DNA from: Nocardioides luteus
Lineage (GTDB): Bacteria > Actinomycetota > Actinomycetes > Propionibacteriales > Nocardioidaceae
DNA: 64,000 nucleotides
Direction: 5' to 3'
Assembly: GCF_014648595.1 (NCBI RefSeq)
Contig: NZ_BMRK01000017.1
Location: 18,038-82,037 of the forward strand
In this document: positions 9,059-18,434 of the stretch, piece after piece
Layout of the letters: every line of letters starts with the position of its first letter
Position numbering within the stretch: position 1 is the first letter of the stretch
The notes under the pieces: model-generated
Seen by the model: the letters and a program-made list of their open reading frames with translations, nothing else
The model's database searches: none
What the model was told of the DNA's origin: nothing
Program-made: the position numbers and the translations under genes

Positions 9059-10846
9059 GTGACTGAAACCATGGAATCCACCTCGCCGGAGCCGAACAGC
9101 GCCCCGAAGAAGCGTGGTGGCCTTGGCGGAATGCTGCTCGCTGACCTCAAGGCGATGGCGAACGGCATGGGCATCAGCGGAGCCAACTCGATGAAGAAGG
9201 CCCAGCTGATCGACGCGATCAAGGCTGCCCAGGGCAGCCGTTCGCAGTCGGCGCCCGCGCCGGCGGAGAAGGCCGAGAAGCCTACCGCGCGCAAGCGTGC
9301 CGCCGAGAAGCCTGCGGAGCAGACCACAGAGAAGCCGGCCGAGAAGGCCGAGAAGCCCGCCGAGAAGCCCGCGGAGAAGCCCGCCGAGGCTGCTGACGCC
9401 GGCAACGAGGGCGGCCAGCGCCCGCGCCGTCAGCGCAACCAGAGCCAGAACAAGGGCGGCCAGGGCAACCAGCCCCAGGGCGGCCAGGGCAACCAGGGCA
9501 ACCAAGGCGGCCAGTCCGGTCAGGGCAAGGGCGGCGGCAAGGCCAACCAGCCCGCCGAGAAGAAGAACGACGACGCTCCCAAGGAGAAGCCGGCCGAGTC
9601 GTCCGACGACCACTCGAACGACGACGACCAGAACGAGGGCGGCAGCCGTCGCAACCGACGACGCCGGGGTCGCGACCGTGACCGCAACCGTCCGGGTCGC
9701 GGCGAGCCGGACACCACCATCCTCGAGGACGACGTGCTCGTCCCCGCGGCGGGCATCCTGGACGTACTCGACAACTACGCCTTCGTCCGCACCTCCGGCT
9801 ACCTGCCCGGTCCGGACGACGTCTACCTCTCCCTGTCGCTGGTCAAGCGTCTCGGCCTGCGCCGCGGCGACGCGATCGTCGGCCAGGTGCGCCAGCCCCG
9901 CGAGGGCGAGCGCAAGGAGAAGTACAACCCGATGGTGCGCATCGACTCGGTCAACGGTGCCGACCCGGAGATCGCCAAGCACCGTGTCGAGTTCGACAAG
10001 CTGGCCCCGGTCCACCCCGACCAGCGGCTGCGCCTCGAGGGCGGCTCCGACCCGGTCACCGGTCGCGTCATCGACCTCGTCGCGCCGATCGGCAAGGGTC
10101 AGCGCGGCCTGATCGCCTCGCCGTCGAAGGCCGGCAAGACCACGGTCCTGCAGGCCATCGCCGGCGCCGTCACCGCCAACAACCCCGAGTGCCACCTGAT
10201 GGTCGTGCTCGTCGACGAGCGTCCCGAAGAGGTCACCGACTTCGAGCGGAGCCTCAAGGGCGAGGTCATCGCCTCGACCTTCGACCGGCAGCCCGCCGAC
10301 CACACCGTGGTCGCCGAGCTCGCGATCGAGCGGGCCAAGCGCCTGGTCGAGCTCGGCCACGACGTGGTCGTCCTGCTCGACGGTCTCACCCGCCTCGGCA
10401 AGGCCTACAACCTCTCGGTCCCGGCCTCCGGCCGGATCCTGGGCGGCGGCGTCGACTCGGCGGCGCTCTACCCGACCAAGCGGTTCTTCGGCGCGGCGCG
10501 CAACGTCGAGGACGGCGGCTCGCTGACCATCCTCGCCACGGCAGCGGTCGAGACCGGCTCGAAGACCGACGAGATCATCTTCGACGCCTTCAAGGACACC
10601 GCCAACTCCGAGCTGCGGCTGAGCGAGGACTACGCCGAGGCGGGGATCTTCCCGGCCGTCGACGTCAACGCCTCCGGCACCCGCCGCGACGACCTGCTCT
10701 TCGCGGGCGGCGAGGGCGACGCGGTGCGCAAGCTGCGCGCCTCGCTGGCCACGCTCGAGGGCGCCAAGGCGGCCTCGGTGCTGGTCGAGAAGGTCGCCGG
10801 CTCGGCCACCAACATGGTGCTGCTCAACGAGGTCTCGAAGAGCTGA
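9059..10846 (+). CDS. rho: Transcription termination factor Rho
   Basis: Hexameric RNA-dependent ATPase that releases transcripts. At 595 residues it is far longer than the 419 of E. coli. The N-terminal Rho_N helix bundle (about 22-58) is followed by a low-complexity insertion (about 60-215) of three parts: Lys/Ala/Glu/Pro repeats ([16 protein letters not shown]), a Gly/Gln/Asn-rich tract, and an Asp-rich then Arg-rich tract. The RNA-binding OB fold spans about 218-305. The ATPase domain shows Walker A ([13 protein letters not shown], 350-362), VDERPEE (385-391) and Walker B ([10 protein letters not shown], 436-445). A GTG follows AAAGGA; an in-frame ATG four codons on is possible. Such insertions are known in actinobacterial Rho and affect RNA binding. 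Confidence 0.97.
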   Translation: MTETMESTSPEPNSAPKKRGGLGGMLLADLKAMANGMGISGANSMKKAQLIDAIKAAQGSRSQSAPAPAEKAEKPTARKRAAEKPAEQTTEKPAEKAEKPAEKPAEKPAEAADAGNEGGQRPRRQRNQSQNKGGQGNQPQGGQGNQGNQGGQSGQGKGGGKANQPAEKKNDDAPKEKPAESSDDHSNDDDQNEGGSRRNRRRRGRDRDRNRPGRGEPDTTILEDDVLVPAAGILDVLDNYAFVRTSGYLPGPDDVYLSLSLVKRLGLRRGDAIVGQVRQPREGERKEKYNPMVRIDSVNGADPEIAKHRVEFDKLAPVHPDQRLRLEGGSDPVTGRVIDLVAPIGKGQRGLIASPSKAGKTTVLQAIAGAVTANNPECHLMVVLVDERPEEVTDFERSLKGEVIASTFDRQPADHTVVAELAIERAKRLVELGHDVVVLLDGLTRLGKAYNLSVPASGRILGGGVDSAALYPTKRFFGAARNVEDGGSLTILATAAVETGSKTDEIIFDAFKDTANSELRLSEDYAEAGIFPAVDVNASGTRRDDLLFAGGEGDAVRKLRASLATLEGAKAASVLVEKVAGSATNMVLLNEVSKS

Positions 10847-10875
10847 GACGACCGCGCGCAGCGCGGAGCACGACG

Positions 10876-10917
10876 AACGCCTGGGGCCGTCGGGAATTAT
10901 TGGCGGCCCCAGGCGTT
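10876..10917 (+). terminator. Hairpin after rho
   Basis: AACGCCTGGGGCCG and CGGCCCCAGGCGTT form a perfect 14-bp stem around a 14-base loop, 30 bases after the rho stop. No strong U-run follows, so termination strength is uncertain. The right arm leads directly into the rpmE promoter (TACACT at about 10923). Confidence 0.55.
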
Positions 10918-11000
10918 CACATACACTGAATCCTCGGTGCCGGTTCACGTCCCGCAACCTGCGGTGGCGACCCGGAGCCCATTGTCTTGAGAGGAACCTC
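10918..11000 (+). promoter_or_regulatory. rpmE promoter and leader
   Basis: TACACT at about 10923-10928 could be the -10 box for rpmE, leaving a leader of roughly 65 bases that ends in GAGAGGA, the ribosome binding site. Ribosomal-protein leader RNAs have been described for L31 in Actinobacteria. Whether this leader matches that class needs a covariance search. Confidence 0.35.
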
Positions 11001-11213
11001 ATGAAGCCCGAGATCCACCCGACGTACGTCGAGACCCAGGTCACCTGCACCTGCGGCAACTCGTTCACCACCCGCAGCACCGTCGCCGAGGGCGCCATCC
11101 GCGCCGACGTGTGCTCCCAGTGCCACCCGTTCTACACGGGCAAGCAGAAGATCCTCGACACCGGCGGTCGCGTGGCTCGCTTCGAGGCTCGCTTCGGCAA
11201 GCGCGGCAAGTAG
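11001..11213 (+). CDS. rpmE: 50S ribosomal protein L31 (zinc-binding form)
   Basis: Protein of the central protuberance of the large subunit that bridges to the 30S head. The 70 residues contain CTCGN and [10 protein letters not shown], the two cysteine pairs that mark the zinc-binding (C+) form, which is replaced by a cysteine-less paralogue under zinc starvation in many actinobacteria. It ends in the usual basic tail. It has its own promoter between rho and prfA and a hairpin terminator after it. Confidence 0.97.
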   Translation: MKPEIHPTYVETQVTCTCGNSFTTRSTVAEGAIRADVCSQCHPFYTGKQKILDTGGRVARFEARFGKRGK

Positions 11214-11224
11214 CGACCTCCCAG

Positions 11225-11255
11225 CGCCGGCCCCTGCATCTGCAGGTGGCCGGCG
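11225..11255 (+). terminator. Hairpin after rpmE
   Basis: CGCCGGCC-CCTGCA (11225-11238) pairs with TGCAGG-T-GGCCGGCG (11241-11255) around two bases. The stem starts 12 bases after the rpmE stop; the T-rich stretch comes somewhat later. It may work as a partial terminator before prfA. Confidence 0.6.
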
Positions 11256-11301
11256 TTGGTGTGTCTGGAGGGTTTTCACTGGCGTACGGAGCGAGGCGGA
11301 G

Positions 11302-12381
11302 ATGTCACAGTTTGAAGCAGTCGAAGGGCTGATCGAGGAGCACGCAGGGCTCGAGAAGCGGCTCGCCGAGCCCGAGACCCATGCCGACGCCCGCCTGGCG
11401 AAGAAGCTCAACCAGAGGTACGCCGAGCTGAGCTCGATCATCGACGCCTACCGCTCCTGGCAGCAGCTTGGTGACGACCTCGAGGCCGCCCGCGAGCTGG
11501 CGGCGGAGGACCCCGCGTTCGCCGAGGAGGCCGAGTCGCTGGTGCCCCAGCGCGAGGAGGCCGAGGAGCGGCTGCGCCGCCTGCTCGTGCCCCGTGACCC
11601 GACCGACGACAAGGACGCCATCCTCGAGGTGAAATCGGGGGAGGGCGGCGAGGAGTCGGCGCTCTTCGCCGGTGACCTGTTGCGGATGTACACCCGCTAC
11701 GCCGAGCAGCAGGGCTGGAAGCTCGAGTTCCTCGACGCCACCGAGTCCGACCTCGGCGGCTACAAGTCCGTCACCGTCGCGGTGAAGGCGAAGGGCAACC
11801 CTGAGCCCGGCCGCGCGCCCTACGCGCTGCTGAAGTTCGAGGGTGGGGTCCACCGGGTCCAGCGGGTGCCGGTCACCGAGTCGCAGGGTCGGGTGCACAC
11901 CTCGGCCGCCGGTGTGCTCGTAGTCCCCGAGGCCGAGCCGATCGACGTCGAGATCAACGACAACGACCTCCGCATCGACGTCTATCGCTCCTCGGGCCCC
12001 GGCGGCCAGTCGGTCAACACCACCGACTCCGCCGTCCGGATCACCCACGTCCCCACCGGCATCGTGGTCTCCATGCAGAACGAGAAGTCGCAGCTGCAGA
12101 ACAAGGAGCAGGCCATGCGCGTCCTCCGTTCGCGCCTGCTCCAGGCCGCTCAGGACGCCGCGGACGCAGAGGCCTCCGACGCCCGACGCTCCCAGGTGCG
12201 TACCGTCGACCGCTCCGAGCGCATCCGCACCTACAACTACCCGGAGAACCGCATCTCCGACCACCGCACCGGCTACAAGTCCTACAACCTCGACCAGGTC
12301 CTGGACGGCGACCTGGAGCCGGTCATCGCCAGCGCCGTCGACGCCGACCTCGCCGCCCGCCTCGCCAGCCTCGACTCCTGA
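11302..12381 (+). CDS. prfA: Peptide chain release factor 1
   Basis: Recognises UAA and UAG stop codons and triggers peptide release. It has 359 residues, the usual size. The stop-codon tripeptide of RF1 is read as PVT (190-192, in RVPVTESQG) and the catalytic GGQ is at 234-236 (GPGGQSVNT). GGQ is the target of PrmC, encoded two genes downstream. The ATG is preceded by GAGGCGGAG. In most bacteria prmC follows directly; here a minus-strand gene and a repeat element lie between them. Confidence 0.97.
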   Translation: MSQFEAVEGLIEEHAGLEKRLAEPETHADARLAKKLNQRYAELSSIIDAYRSWQQLGDDLEAARELAAEDPAFAEEAESLVPQREEAEERLRRLLVPRDPTDDKDAILEVKSGEGGEESALFAGDLLRMYTRYAEQQGWKLEFLDATESDLGGYKSVTVAVKAKGNPEPGRAPYALLKFEGGVHRVQRVPVTESQGRVHTSAAGVLVVPEAEPIDVEINDNDLRIDVYRSSGPGGQSVNTTDSAVRITHVPTGIVVSMQNEKSQLQNKEQAMRVLRSRLLQAAQDAADAEASDARRSQVRTVDRSERIRTYNYPENRISDHRTGYKSYNLDQVLDGDLEPVIASAVDADLAARLASLDS

Positions 12382-12385
12382 CCCC

Positions 12386-12524
12386 GAGCCGTCAGAAATC
12401 GACGCCGAAAGGTCAGAAATCGGCGGCGAGTGGTCACTCCGTCGACGAGATCTGCCGTACGTCGCGTGGCAGTTGACGCCTCGCCGTCGATCTTCGACGT
12501 CTCGGCGCCGATTTTCGACGTCTC
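12386..12524. repeat. Dyad-symmetric phased repeat array, 21-bp period
   Basis: Three units begin at 12386, 12407 and 12428 and three inverted units end at 12482, 12503 and 12524, so the period is exactly 21 bp on both sides and all pairs share the centre 12455. The outer units follow GAGNNGTCAGAAATCGACG; the innermost pair keeps only GAGNNGTCA. The array starts 5 bases after the prfA stop and ends just before an intrinsic terminator. The same unit sequence appears at 58.1 kb. Function unknown. Confidence 0.8.
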
Positions 12525-12536
12525 GCGGGAATGGGG

Positions 12537-12566
12537 AAGGCCGCATCCCCATCGGGATGCGGCCTT
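12537..12566. terminator. Bidirectional terminator between convergent genes
   Basis: AAGGCCGCATCCC and GGGATGCGGCCTT form a perfect 13-bp stem with the tetraloop CATC, between the 3' ends of prfA and the convergent sunset-domain gene. The A and T ends give weak U-tracts in both directions. Confidence 0.8.
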
Positions 12567-12580
12567 CGGGTGGGGCTGGG

Positions 12581-13174
12581 TCAGGCGTTGGCCTTCTTCT
12601 TGAACCCGACCACGAAGCCGGCCGCCTCGGCGGACTCGACGGAGTCGAAGTAGACCGACGCCTTGGTGCGGCCGTAGTAGGGGCTCGCGGTGGTGTGGTA
12701 CTTCTTGCCGCTGCTGCCCTTGATGGCGTACGCAGCATCGGGGCTGCTGCCGTCGGCAGCAGGCCGCACGGCGCCGGCGTAGGGCGCGCCGTCGGTGGCG
12801 GGAGCCGCCTCAGCGGCCGGAGCGGTCTCCTCGACGGCGGTCTCCTCGGCGGAGGCAGCAGCGGCGGCGGTGACGCTCTCGGCCTCGGCGACGACAGCGG
12901 CCGAGTCGGCGTCGGTGACCTCCGCCGCGACCGGCTCAGCCGGCTCCGAGGCAGCCTCGGCGGTCGCCTCGACGGCCGGAGCCTCGACAGCGGTCTCCTC
13001 GGCGACGGGAGCCTCCTCGGCGGCCTTCTCGGAGGTCTCGGTCGCAGACTCGTCCTTGACGGCGTCGTTCGAGGCGGGGGCCTGGTCGCCCTTGCGGGCC
13101 GAACGTCCGAAGAAGAACCAGACGGCGGCGGCGATGACGAGAATGAGTGCAAGCAGCAAGAGCCACTTCAACAT
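12581..13174 (-). CDS. Membrane-anchored sunset-domain protein
   Basis: A 197-residue protein with an N-terminal membrane segment (MLKWLLLLALILVIAAAVW, 1-19), a long Ala/Glu/Val-rich linker (about 35-140) and a compact C-terminal domain: YAIKGSSGKKYHTTASPYYG followed by a stretch ending SAEAAGFVVGFK. This matches the small sunset domain found at the end of several actinobacterial proteins; its role is not established. The ATG was chosen because AAGGAA lies about 9 bases upstream and the membrane helix starts there. The topology suggests a surface or periplasmic C-terminus, but orientation is not certain. The gene sits in reverse orientation between prfA and prmC. Confidence 0.8.
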   Translation of the reverse strand: MLKWLLLLALILVIAAAVWFFFGRSARKGDQAPASNDAVKDESATETSEKAAEEAPVAEETAVEAPAVEATAEAASEPAEPVAAEVTDADSAAVVAEAESVTAAAAASAEETAVEETAPAAEAAPATDGAPYAGAVRPAADGSSPDAAYAIKGSSGKKYHTTASPYYGRTKASVYFDSVESAEAAGFVVGFKKKANA

Positions 13175-13300
13175 GGGGTGATGTTCCTTCCGGGGGATCT
13201 CTCGAATGTGGGGTGGTGGGGGCAGCACTGCACCCGGCGAGGTGTGCGGCCAAACCCGCGTCCCCCGTATGACCCGAAGAACCCATGAGACGCCCGAACG

Positions 13301-13318
13301 TTACCCTCAGCCGGGTAA
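13301..13318. promoter_or_regulatory. Inverted repeat before prmC
   Basis: TTACCC and GGGTAA are separated by six bases in the spacer between the divergent sunset-domain gene and prmC. It may be a regulatory site for either gene. Confidence 0.3.
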
Positions 13319-13350
13319 AGCATGACTAACACATTCAGGAGCAGTTGCCC

Positions 13351-14208
13351 ATGACCGCCCCGCGCACACTTCTGGCAAGTGCCCGAAAACTGCTGATCGA
13401 GGCCGGCGTCGAGAGCCCGGAGGCCGATGCGGCCATCCTGCTGGCCCATGTCCTCGACACCGACCGCAACCGCCTCTTCCTCGTCGACGACGTCACCGAC
13501 GAACAGGAGAAGGCCTACGCGGACCTGCTCGCCCGCCGCGCGGAGCGCGAGCCGCTGCAGCACCTGACCGGGGTGGCGTACTTCCGTCATGTCGAGCTCG
13601 CCGTGGGTCCCGGGGTCTTCGTGCCGCGGCCGGAGACCGAGCTGCTCGCCGGCTGGGCGATCGAGCGCGCGGCCGAGACCGACCACCCGGTGGTCGTCGA
13701 CCTCTGCACCGGGTCAGGGGCGATCGCCAAGAGCATCGCCGACGAGGTGCCGGCGGCGGACGTGCACGCGGTCGAGCTCTCCGAGGACGCCTACCCCTGG
13801 GCCGTACGCAACCTGTCCGGCACCGGCGTCGACCTGCGGCAGGGTGACATGGCCGACGCCTTCGCCGACCTGGATGGCACGGTCGACGTGCTGGTCTGCA
13901 ACCCGCCCTACATCCCGCTGGAGGCGTGGGAGTCCGTCGCGGCCGAGGCACGCGACCACGACCCGGACCTGGCGCTCTTCTCCGGCCAGGACGGTCTCGA
14001 CGCCATCCGAGTCCTGGAGAGGCGTGCCGCCGAGCTGCTCCGGCCCGGGGGAGTGGTCGGCTTCGAGCACGCCGACGAGCAGGGCCCCGACGGTGAGAAC
14101 GGCGGCGCTCCGGCGGTCTTCAGCGGCACCGGACGGTGGGTCGACGTGCGCGATCACCTCGATCTGGCAGGCCGTCCGCGCTTCACGACGGCACAACTGG
14201 CAACATGA
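13351..14208 (+). CDS. prmC: Release factor glutamine methyltransferase
   Basis: SAM-dependent N5-methylation of the glutamine in the GGQ motif of RF1 and RF2. The 285 residues comprise an N-terminal helical recognition domain, the SAM-binding loop DLCTGSGAIA near 116 and the catalytic NPPY (VCNPPYIPL) near 187. AGGAG lies about 10 bases before the chosen ATG; an upstream in-frame TTG is less likely. The stop overlaps the ATG of the next gene (ATGA), so prmC and the threonylcarbamoyl-AMP synthase gene are coupled. Confidence 0.95.
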   Translation: MTAPRTLLASARKLLIEAGVESPEADAAILLAHVLDTDRNRLFLVDDVTDEQEKAYADLLARRAEREPLQHLTGVAYFRHVELAVGPGVFVPRPETELLAGWAIERAAETDHPVVVDLCTGSGAIAKSIADEVPAADVHAVELSEDAYPWAVRNLSGTGVDLRQGDMADAFADLDGTVDVLVCNPPYIPLEAWESVAAEARDHDPDLALFSGQDGLDAIRVLERRAAELLRPGGVVGFEHADEQGPDGENGGAPAVFSGTGRWVDVRDHLDLAGRPRFTTAQLAT

Positions 14209-14948
14209 GCACTGTGACTGTGCGCTACCCGATCGCGACCGAGGACGAACAGACCGAGGCGATCGACGCTGCTGTCGCCGCGCTCCAGGCCGGTGACCTC
14301 GTGATCGTGCCGACCGACACGGTCTACGGCATCGCCGCCGACGCGTTCGACAAGGGCGCCGTGGCGGGGCTGCTCGCGGCCAAGGGGCGAGGTCGCTCGA
14401 TGCCGCCACCGGTCCTGATCTCCAACGTCGCGACCCTCGACGCGCTGGCCACCCGGGTCCCCGACTGGGCGCGCGCCCTCGTCGAGGAGCTGTGGCCGGG
14501 AGCGCTGACGGTCGTCTTCCACCAGCAGCCCTCGCTGCAGTGGGACCTCGGCGAGGCCCGTCAGACCGTGGCCGTACGCATCCCCGACGACGACATCCTG
14601 CGCCGCATCATCGACCGGGTCGGTCCGCTGGCGACCAGCTCGGCCAACCGCACCACCAAGCCCGCCGCCACCAACGCCGACCAGGCCGAGGAGATGCTCG
14701 GCAAGATGGTCAAGGCGATCCTCGACGGGGGCGAGTCACCCGGCGGGGAGGCGTCCACGATCGTCGCCGCGACCGGTGACGAGCCGAAGATCCTCCGCGA
14801 GGGCGCGATCAGCATCGACCAGATCAACGAGATCATCTCCGAGCACGGCGTCGTGATCCGCCGACCGGGCGACCCGGACCCCGCCACGGCCGACACCGAC
14901 GGTCCGGACGCCGACGGGCCCGACACCGACGCCGACCCAGAAGCCTGA
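14205..14948 (+). CDS. tsaC: L-threonylcarbamoyladenylate synthase
   Basis: Sua5/YrdC/YwlC family enzyme that makes threonylcarbamoyl-AMP for the t6A37 modification of ANN-decoding tRNAs. The YrdC core is clear: [18 protein letters not shown] near 28-45, a KGRG motif and [18 protein letters not shown]. The 247 residues are short for a Sua5-type protein and match the TsaC type. The last 25 residues form an Asp/Pro/Ala tail that looks disordered. It is coupled to prmC by ATGA and to the following glycosyltransferase by a one-base overlap. Confidence 0.93.
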   Translation: MSTVTVRYPIATEDEQTEAIDAAVAALQAGDLVIVPTDTVYGIAADAFDKGAVAGLLAAKGRGRSMPPPVLISNVATLDALATRVPDWARALVEELWPGALTVVFHQQPSLQWDLGEARQTVAVRIPDDDILRRIIDRVGPLATSSANRTTKPAATNADQAEEMLGKMVKAILDGGESPGGEASTIVAATGDEPKILREGAISIDQINEIISEHGVVIRRPGDPDPATADTDGPDADGPDTDADPEA

Positions 14949-16126
14949 TGCGCGCCTACGTCCTCCTCTTCCTGGTCGCCGCCGTGGTGACCTACCTGCT
15001 CACCGTCGTCGCCCGCGAGTTCGCGATGCGTACGGGAGCCGTCGCGAAGGTCCGCGACCGAGACGTCCACGCCGTGCCGATCCCCTACATGGGCGGCGTC
15101 GCGATGCTGGGTGGGCTCGTCGCTGCGTACCTGGTCGCCCGTGAGCTGCCGTTCCTGGCCGACGCCCCCGACTTCGTGCTGCAGGACACCGGTGTGGTGA
15201 TCCTCGCCGGCGCCCTGATCTGCGTCGTGGGCGTCGTCGACGACATCTTCGAGCTCGACGCCCTCACCAAGCTCGGCGGACAGGTGCTCGCGACCGCGAT
15301 CCTGGTGGGCTTCAACCTGCAGTACACCTTCATCACCTTCCCCGACGGCACCCAGTTCGCCGTCGACCCGGCGCAGGGTGCGCTGCTCACCGGGCTCGTG
15401 GTGATCACCGTGGTCAACGCGGTCAACTTCATCGACGGTCTGGACGGCCTGGCCGCCGGCGTCGTCGGCATCGGCGCGCTGGCGTTCTTCCTGTTCTGCT
15501 ACCAGTTCACCCGGATCAACGACATCGGCCGCGCCTCCACCGCGGCCCTGCTGAGCGTCGCCCTCGCCGGCGCCTGCGTCGGTTTCCTGATCCACAACTG
15601 GCACCCCGCGCGGCTCTTCATGGGCGACAGCGGCTCGATGCTGATCGGCCTGATCCTGGCCGCCAGCGCGGTCACGCTCTCCGGCTCCTACAGCGCCGGC
15701 GGTCTCAACGTGAACGCCTTCGACGCCTCCACCGCGCTCCTGGTCACCTTCCTGCCGCTGCTGCTGCCACTGACGATCCTGGTCGTGCCCCTGGTCGACC
15801 TGGTGCTCGCGGTCGTACGCCGCACCCGCGCCGGCCGCTCCCCGTTCGCCGCGGACAAGAAGCACCTCCACCACCGCCTCCTCGAGATCGGCCACTCCCA
15901 GCGCCGTGCCGTGCTGATCATGTGGATGTGGGCCGGCCTGATGTCCTTCGGGTCGGTCTTCGTGACCCTCTACCGCGGTCCGGTCGTGATCACCGGGCTG
16001 GCCGTCGCCACCGCGCTGATCGTCCTGCTCACCTTCGTCCTCCCGAAGATCCGCGGCGAGCGTACGGACAAGCTGCTCGAGGCGCCCGAGGAGCTGACCC
16101 CGCTGGAGCACCAGCCGCCGGCGTAG
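14948..16126 (+). CDS. wecA: Undecaprenyl-phosphate GlcNAc-1-phosphate transferase (WecA/MraY family)
   Basis: Polytopic membrane enzyme of 392 residues with about ten or eleven helices. It moves a sugar-1-phosphate from a UDP-sugar to the polyprenyl carrier to start cell-wall polysaccharide synthesis; in mycobacteria the counterpart (Rfe/WecA) starts the arabinogalactan linker. Family motifs are [11 protein letters not shown] (Mg-binding), [23 protein letters not shown] and the cytoplasmic [10 protein letters not shown]. The exact sugar is inferred from homologues. It occupies the standard actinobacterial position between the prmC-tsaC pair and atpI. Confidence 0.88.
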   Translation: MRAYVLLFLVAAVVTYLLTVVAREFAMRTGAVAKVRDRDVHAVPIPYMGGVAMLGGLVAAYLVARELPFLADAPDFVLQDTGVVILAGALICVVGVVDDIFELDALTKLGGQVLATAILVGFNLQYTFITFPDGTQFAVDPAQGALLTGLVVITVVNAVNFIDGLDGLAAGVVGIGALAFFLFCYQFTRINDIGRASTAALLSVALAGACVGFLIHNWHPARLFMGDSGSMLIGLILAASAVTLSGSYSAGGLNVNAFDASTALLVTFLPLLLPLTILVVPLVDLVLAVVRRTRAGRSPFAADKKHLHHRLLEIGHSQRRAVLIMWMWAGLMSFGSVFVTLYRGPVVITGLAVATALIVLLTFVLPKIRGERTDKLLEAPEELTPLEHQPPA

Positions 16127-16165
16127 CGGGGCCTGCCTTGATCGATCGATTAGGGAACGTAAACC

Positions 16166-16189
16166 CGCTTGTGATAGTTTTCACGAGCG
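16166..16189. promoter_or_regulatory. Imperfect palindrome before the atp operon
   Basis: CGCTTGTGA and TCACGAGCG form a dyad with one mismatch around six AT-rich bases, in the 118-base spacer before atpI. The AT-rich core (GTGATAGTTTTC) could also belong to the operon promoter. No regulator is suggested by the neighbourhood. Confidence 0.35.
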
Positions 16190-16244
16190 TTCCGGATCCG
16201 CTCCTGAACGCGTGAAATGCCCCCAGAGAGAACGGCCGCCGACG

Positions 16245-16661
16245 ATGACGACCGCAACCAGCAAATCCAAGGTGCTGCGAGGTTCAGCCGCAGTGTCCGC
16301 GATTGCTGTGCTCGCGGCCCTCGCGGTGGCCTTCTTGATTTCGGGGTCCAGCGGCCTCGCCGGCGCCGCGATCGGATCGATCGCCACCGTCGTCGTGCTG
16401 GCGGCTGGGTCATGGACCATGTTCTCGATCGCGGCGAAGTCCCCGACGATGTCGCTCCCTGCCGCTGTCGGGATCTTCACGTTGTCCGGCATGGTTCTCT
16501 TCGTTGTTCTGCTGGTCGTCTCGAAGACCGGGGGAGATGCTGTCGTACGTCCCGCAGCCTTCTCGGTCATGGCGCTGACGGTCGCATGGACCACTACTTT
16601 TGCGTTCCTGGTGCGACGCGAGCGGATTCCGCTCTTCGACCTGCCTGGGGCGGACTCGTGA
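16245..16661 (+). CDS. atpI: ATP synthase protein I
   Basis: A 138-residue membrane protein with four predicted helices (near 15-32, 38-58, 68-88 and 98-118) at the head of the atp operon. AtpI proteins help assemble the c-ring, but sequence conservation is poor and the call rests mainly on position and topology. I chose the ATG giving MTTATSKSK; an upstream in-frame GTG at 16212 is possible. No strong ribosome binding site is visible for either. Confidence 0.75.
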   Translation: MTTATSKSKVLRGSAAVSAIAVLAALAVAFLISGSSGLAGAAIGSIATVVVLAAGSWTMFSIAAKSPTMSLPAAVGIFTLSGMVLFVVLLVVSKTGGDAVVRPAAFSVMALTVAWTTTFAFLVRRERIPLFDLPGADS

Positions 16662-16774
16662 CCCGTCAGTAACGCCTGATATCGTCCGGGCCGTCGGGGC
16701 GGCCGCCGGGACGATGCCCGAGCCTTCAAGAGCTCGCCACCCAGAATCGTAAGTTCGAACAAACAGGAGACAGC

Positions 16775-17581
16775 GTGAAGTCGCTTGCCGCCACCGTTAT
16801 GGCGTCGGAGTCGGGGCCCCATATCCCGGGGCCTGCGGACTTCTTCCTCCCGCCGATCGTCGGGTCCGGCGACTGGGCTCTGACCAAGGTGAGCCTTCTG
16901 GTCCTGCTGTCCGTCGTGATCGCCTTCGGCTTCTTCTACGCCGCCTCACGCAAGGCTGCCGTGGTGCCGAGCCGTCTGCAGTTCGCCGGTGAGTACGTCT
17001 ACGGGATGGTCCGCAACTCCATCGGCCGCGACATCATCGGCTCTCAGGACTACATGAGGTTCGTGCCGTACCTCTTCACGGTCTTCATCTTCATCATCAT
17101 CAACAACTTCTACGGGGTCATCCCGTTCGTCCAGTTCCCGACGATGTCCCACATCGGCTACACGGCGGCCCTGGCGGCCATCACCTGGCTGATCTACAAC
17201 ATCGTCGGCATCGCGAAGCACGGCTTCGTCGGCTACCTCAAGCTGCAGACGGTGCCCAGTGGTGTCAGCGGCCCGATCCTGCTCATGATGGTTCCGTTGG
17301 AGTTCCTCTCCAACATCATCGTGCGCCCGTTCACGCTGGCGATCCGTCTCTTCGCGACCATGTTCGCCGGGCACCTGCTCGTGGCGCTGTTCTCCATCGG
17401 CGGTGCGTGGCTGCTCCTCCACTACGCTCCGGCGTGGCAGGGCGTGGCGGCCGGCCTCTTCGCCTTCCTGCTCGGCATCCTGGTGTCCTTCCTGGACATG
17501 CTGATCATGTTCCTGCAGGCGTATGTGTTCACCCTGCTCTCGGCGATGTACATCGCCGGTGCAGTCGCGGACGAGCACTGA
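16775..17581 (+). CDS. atpB: ATP synthase subunit a
   Basis: Membrane subunit of the Fo motor that forms the proton half-channels. The 268 residues contain the essential arginine in the helix motif IRLFATMFAGH and the preceding PFTLA, with five or six membrane helices. The GTG start follows AGGAGA at a good distance. It follows atpI by about 110 bases and precedes atpE in the usual order. Confidence 0.95.
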   Translation: MKSLAATVMASESGPHIPGPADFFLPPIVGSGDWALTKVSLLVLLSVVIAFGFFYAASRKAAVVPSRLQFAGEYVYGMVRNSIGRDIIGSQDYMRFVPYLFTVFIFIIINNFYGVIPFVQFPTMSHIGYTAALAAITWLIYNIVGIAKHGFVGYLKLQTVPSGVSGPILLMMVPLEFLSNIIVRPFTLAIRLFATMFAGHLLVALFSIGGAWLLLHYAPAWQGVAAGLFAFLLGILVSFLDMLIMFLQAYVFTLLSAMYIAGAVADEH

Positions 17582-17667
17582 TCGGTTGGGGCTCGACCCC
17601 GACAGCTAAACCAAATTCGACGTACAACAACTGACGCACAAGGCGTCACAACCGAAAGGAAACCACA

Positions 17668-17871
17668 ATGGGTGGCAGCGCAGACATGATCGGCCTCGGC
17701 CTCTCCGCGATCGGCCCGGGTGTCGGCGTCGGTCTGATCTTCGCCGCGTACGTCGCCGGCGTCGCCCGCCAGCCGGAGGCCCAGAGCCGCCTGCAGGCGA
17801 TCGCGATCCTCGGCTTCGCGCTGTGTGAGCAGTTCTTCATCATCTCCCTGGCTCTCGCCTTCGTCCTCTGA
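17668..17871 (+). CDS. atpE: ATP synthase subunit c
   Basis: Proteolipid of the rotor ring. The 67 residues fold as two helices joined by the polar loop ARQPE (33-37). The proton-carrying carboxylate is E54 in LCEQFF. It is about 10-15 residues shorter at the N-terminus than the mycobacterial c subunit. The ribosome binding site GAAAGGAAA precedes the ATG. The 86-base gap before the gene, with a GGGGCTCGACCCC mini-hairpin, may help raise c-subunit synthesis. Confidence 0.96.
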   Translation: MGGSADMIGLGLSAIGPGVGVGLIFAAYVAGVARQPEAQSRLQAIAILGFALCEQFFIISLALAFVL

Positions 17872-17876
17872 CGTAG

Positions 17877-18433
<557 letters not shown>

Positions 18434-18434
<1 letters not shown>

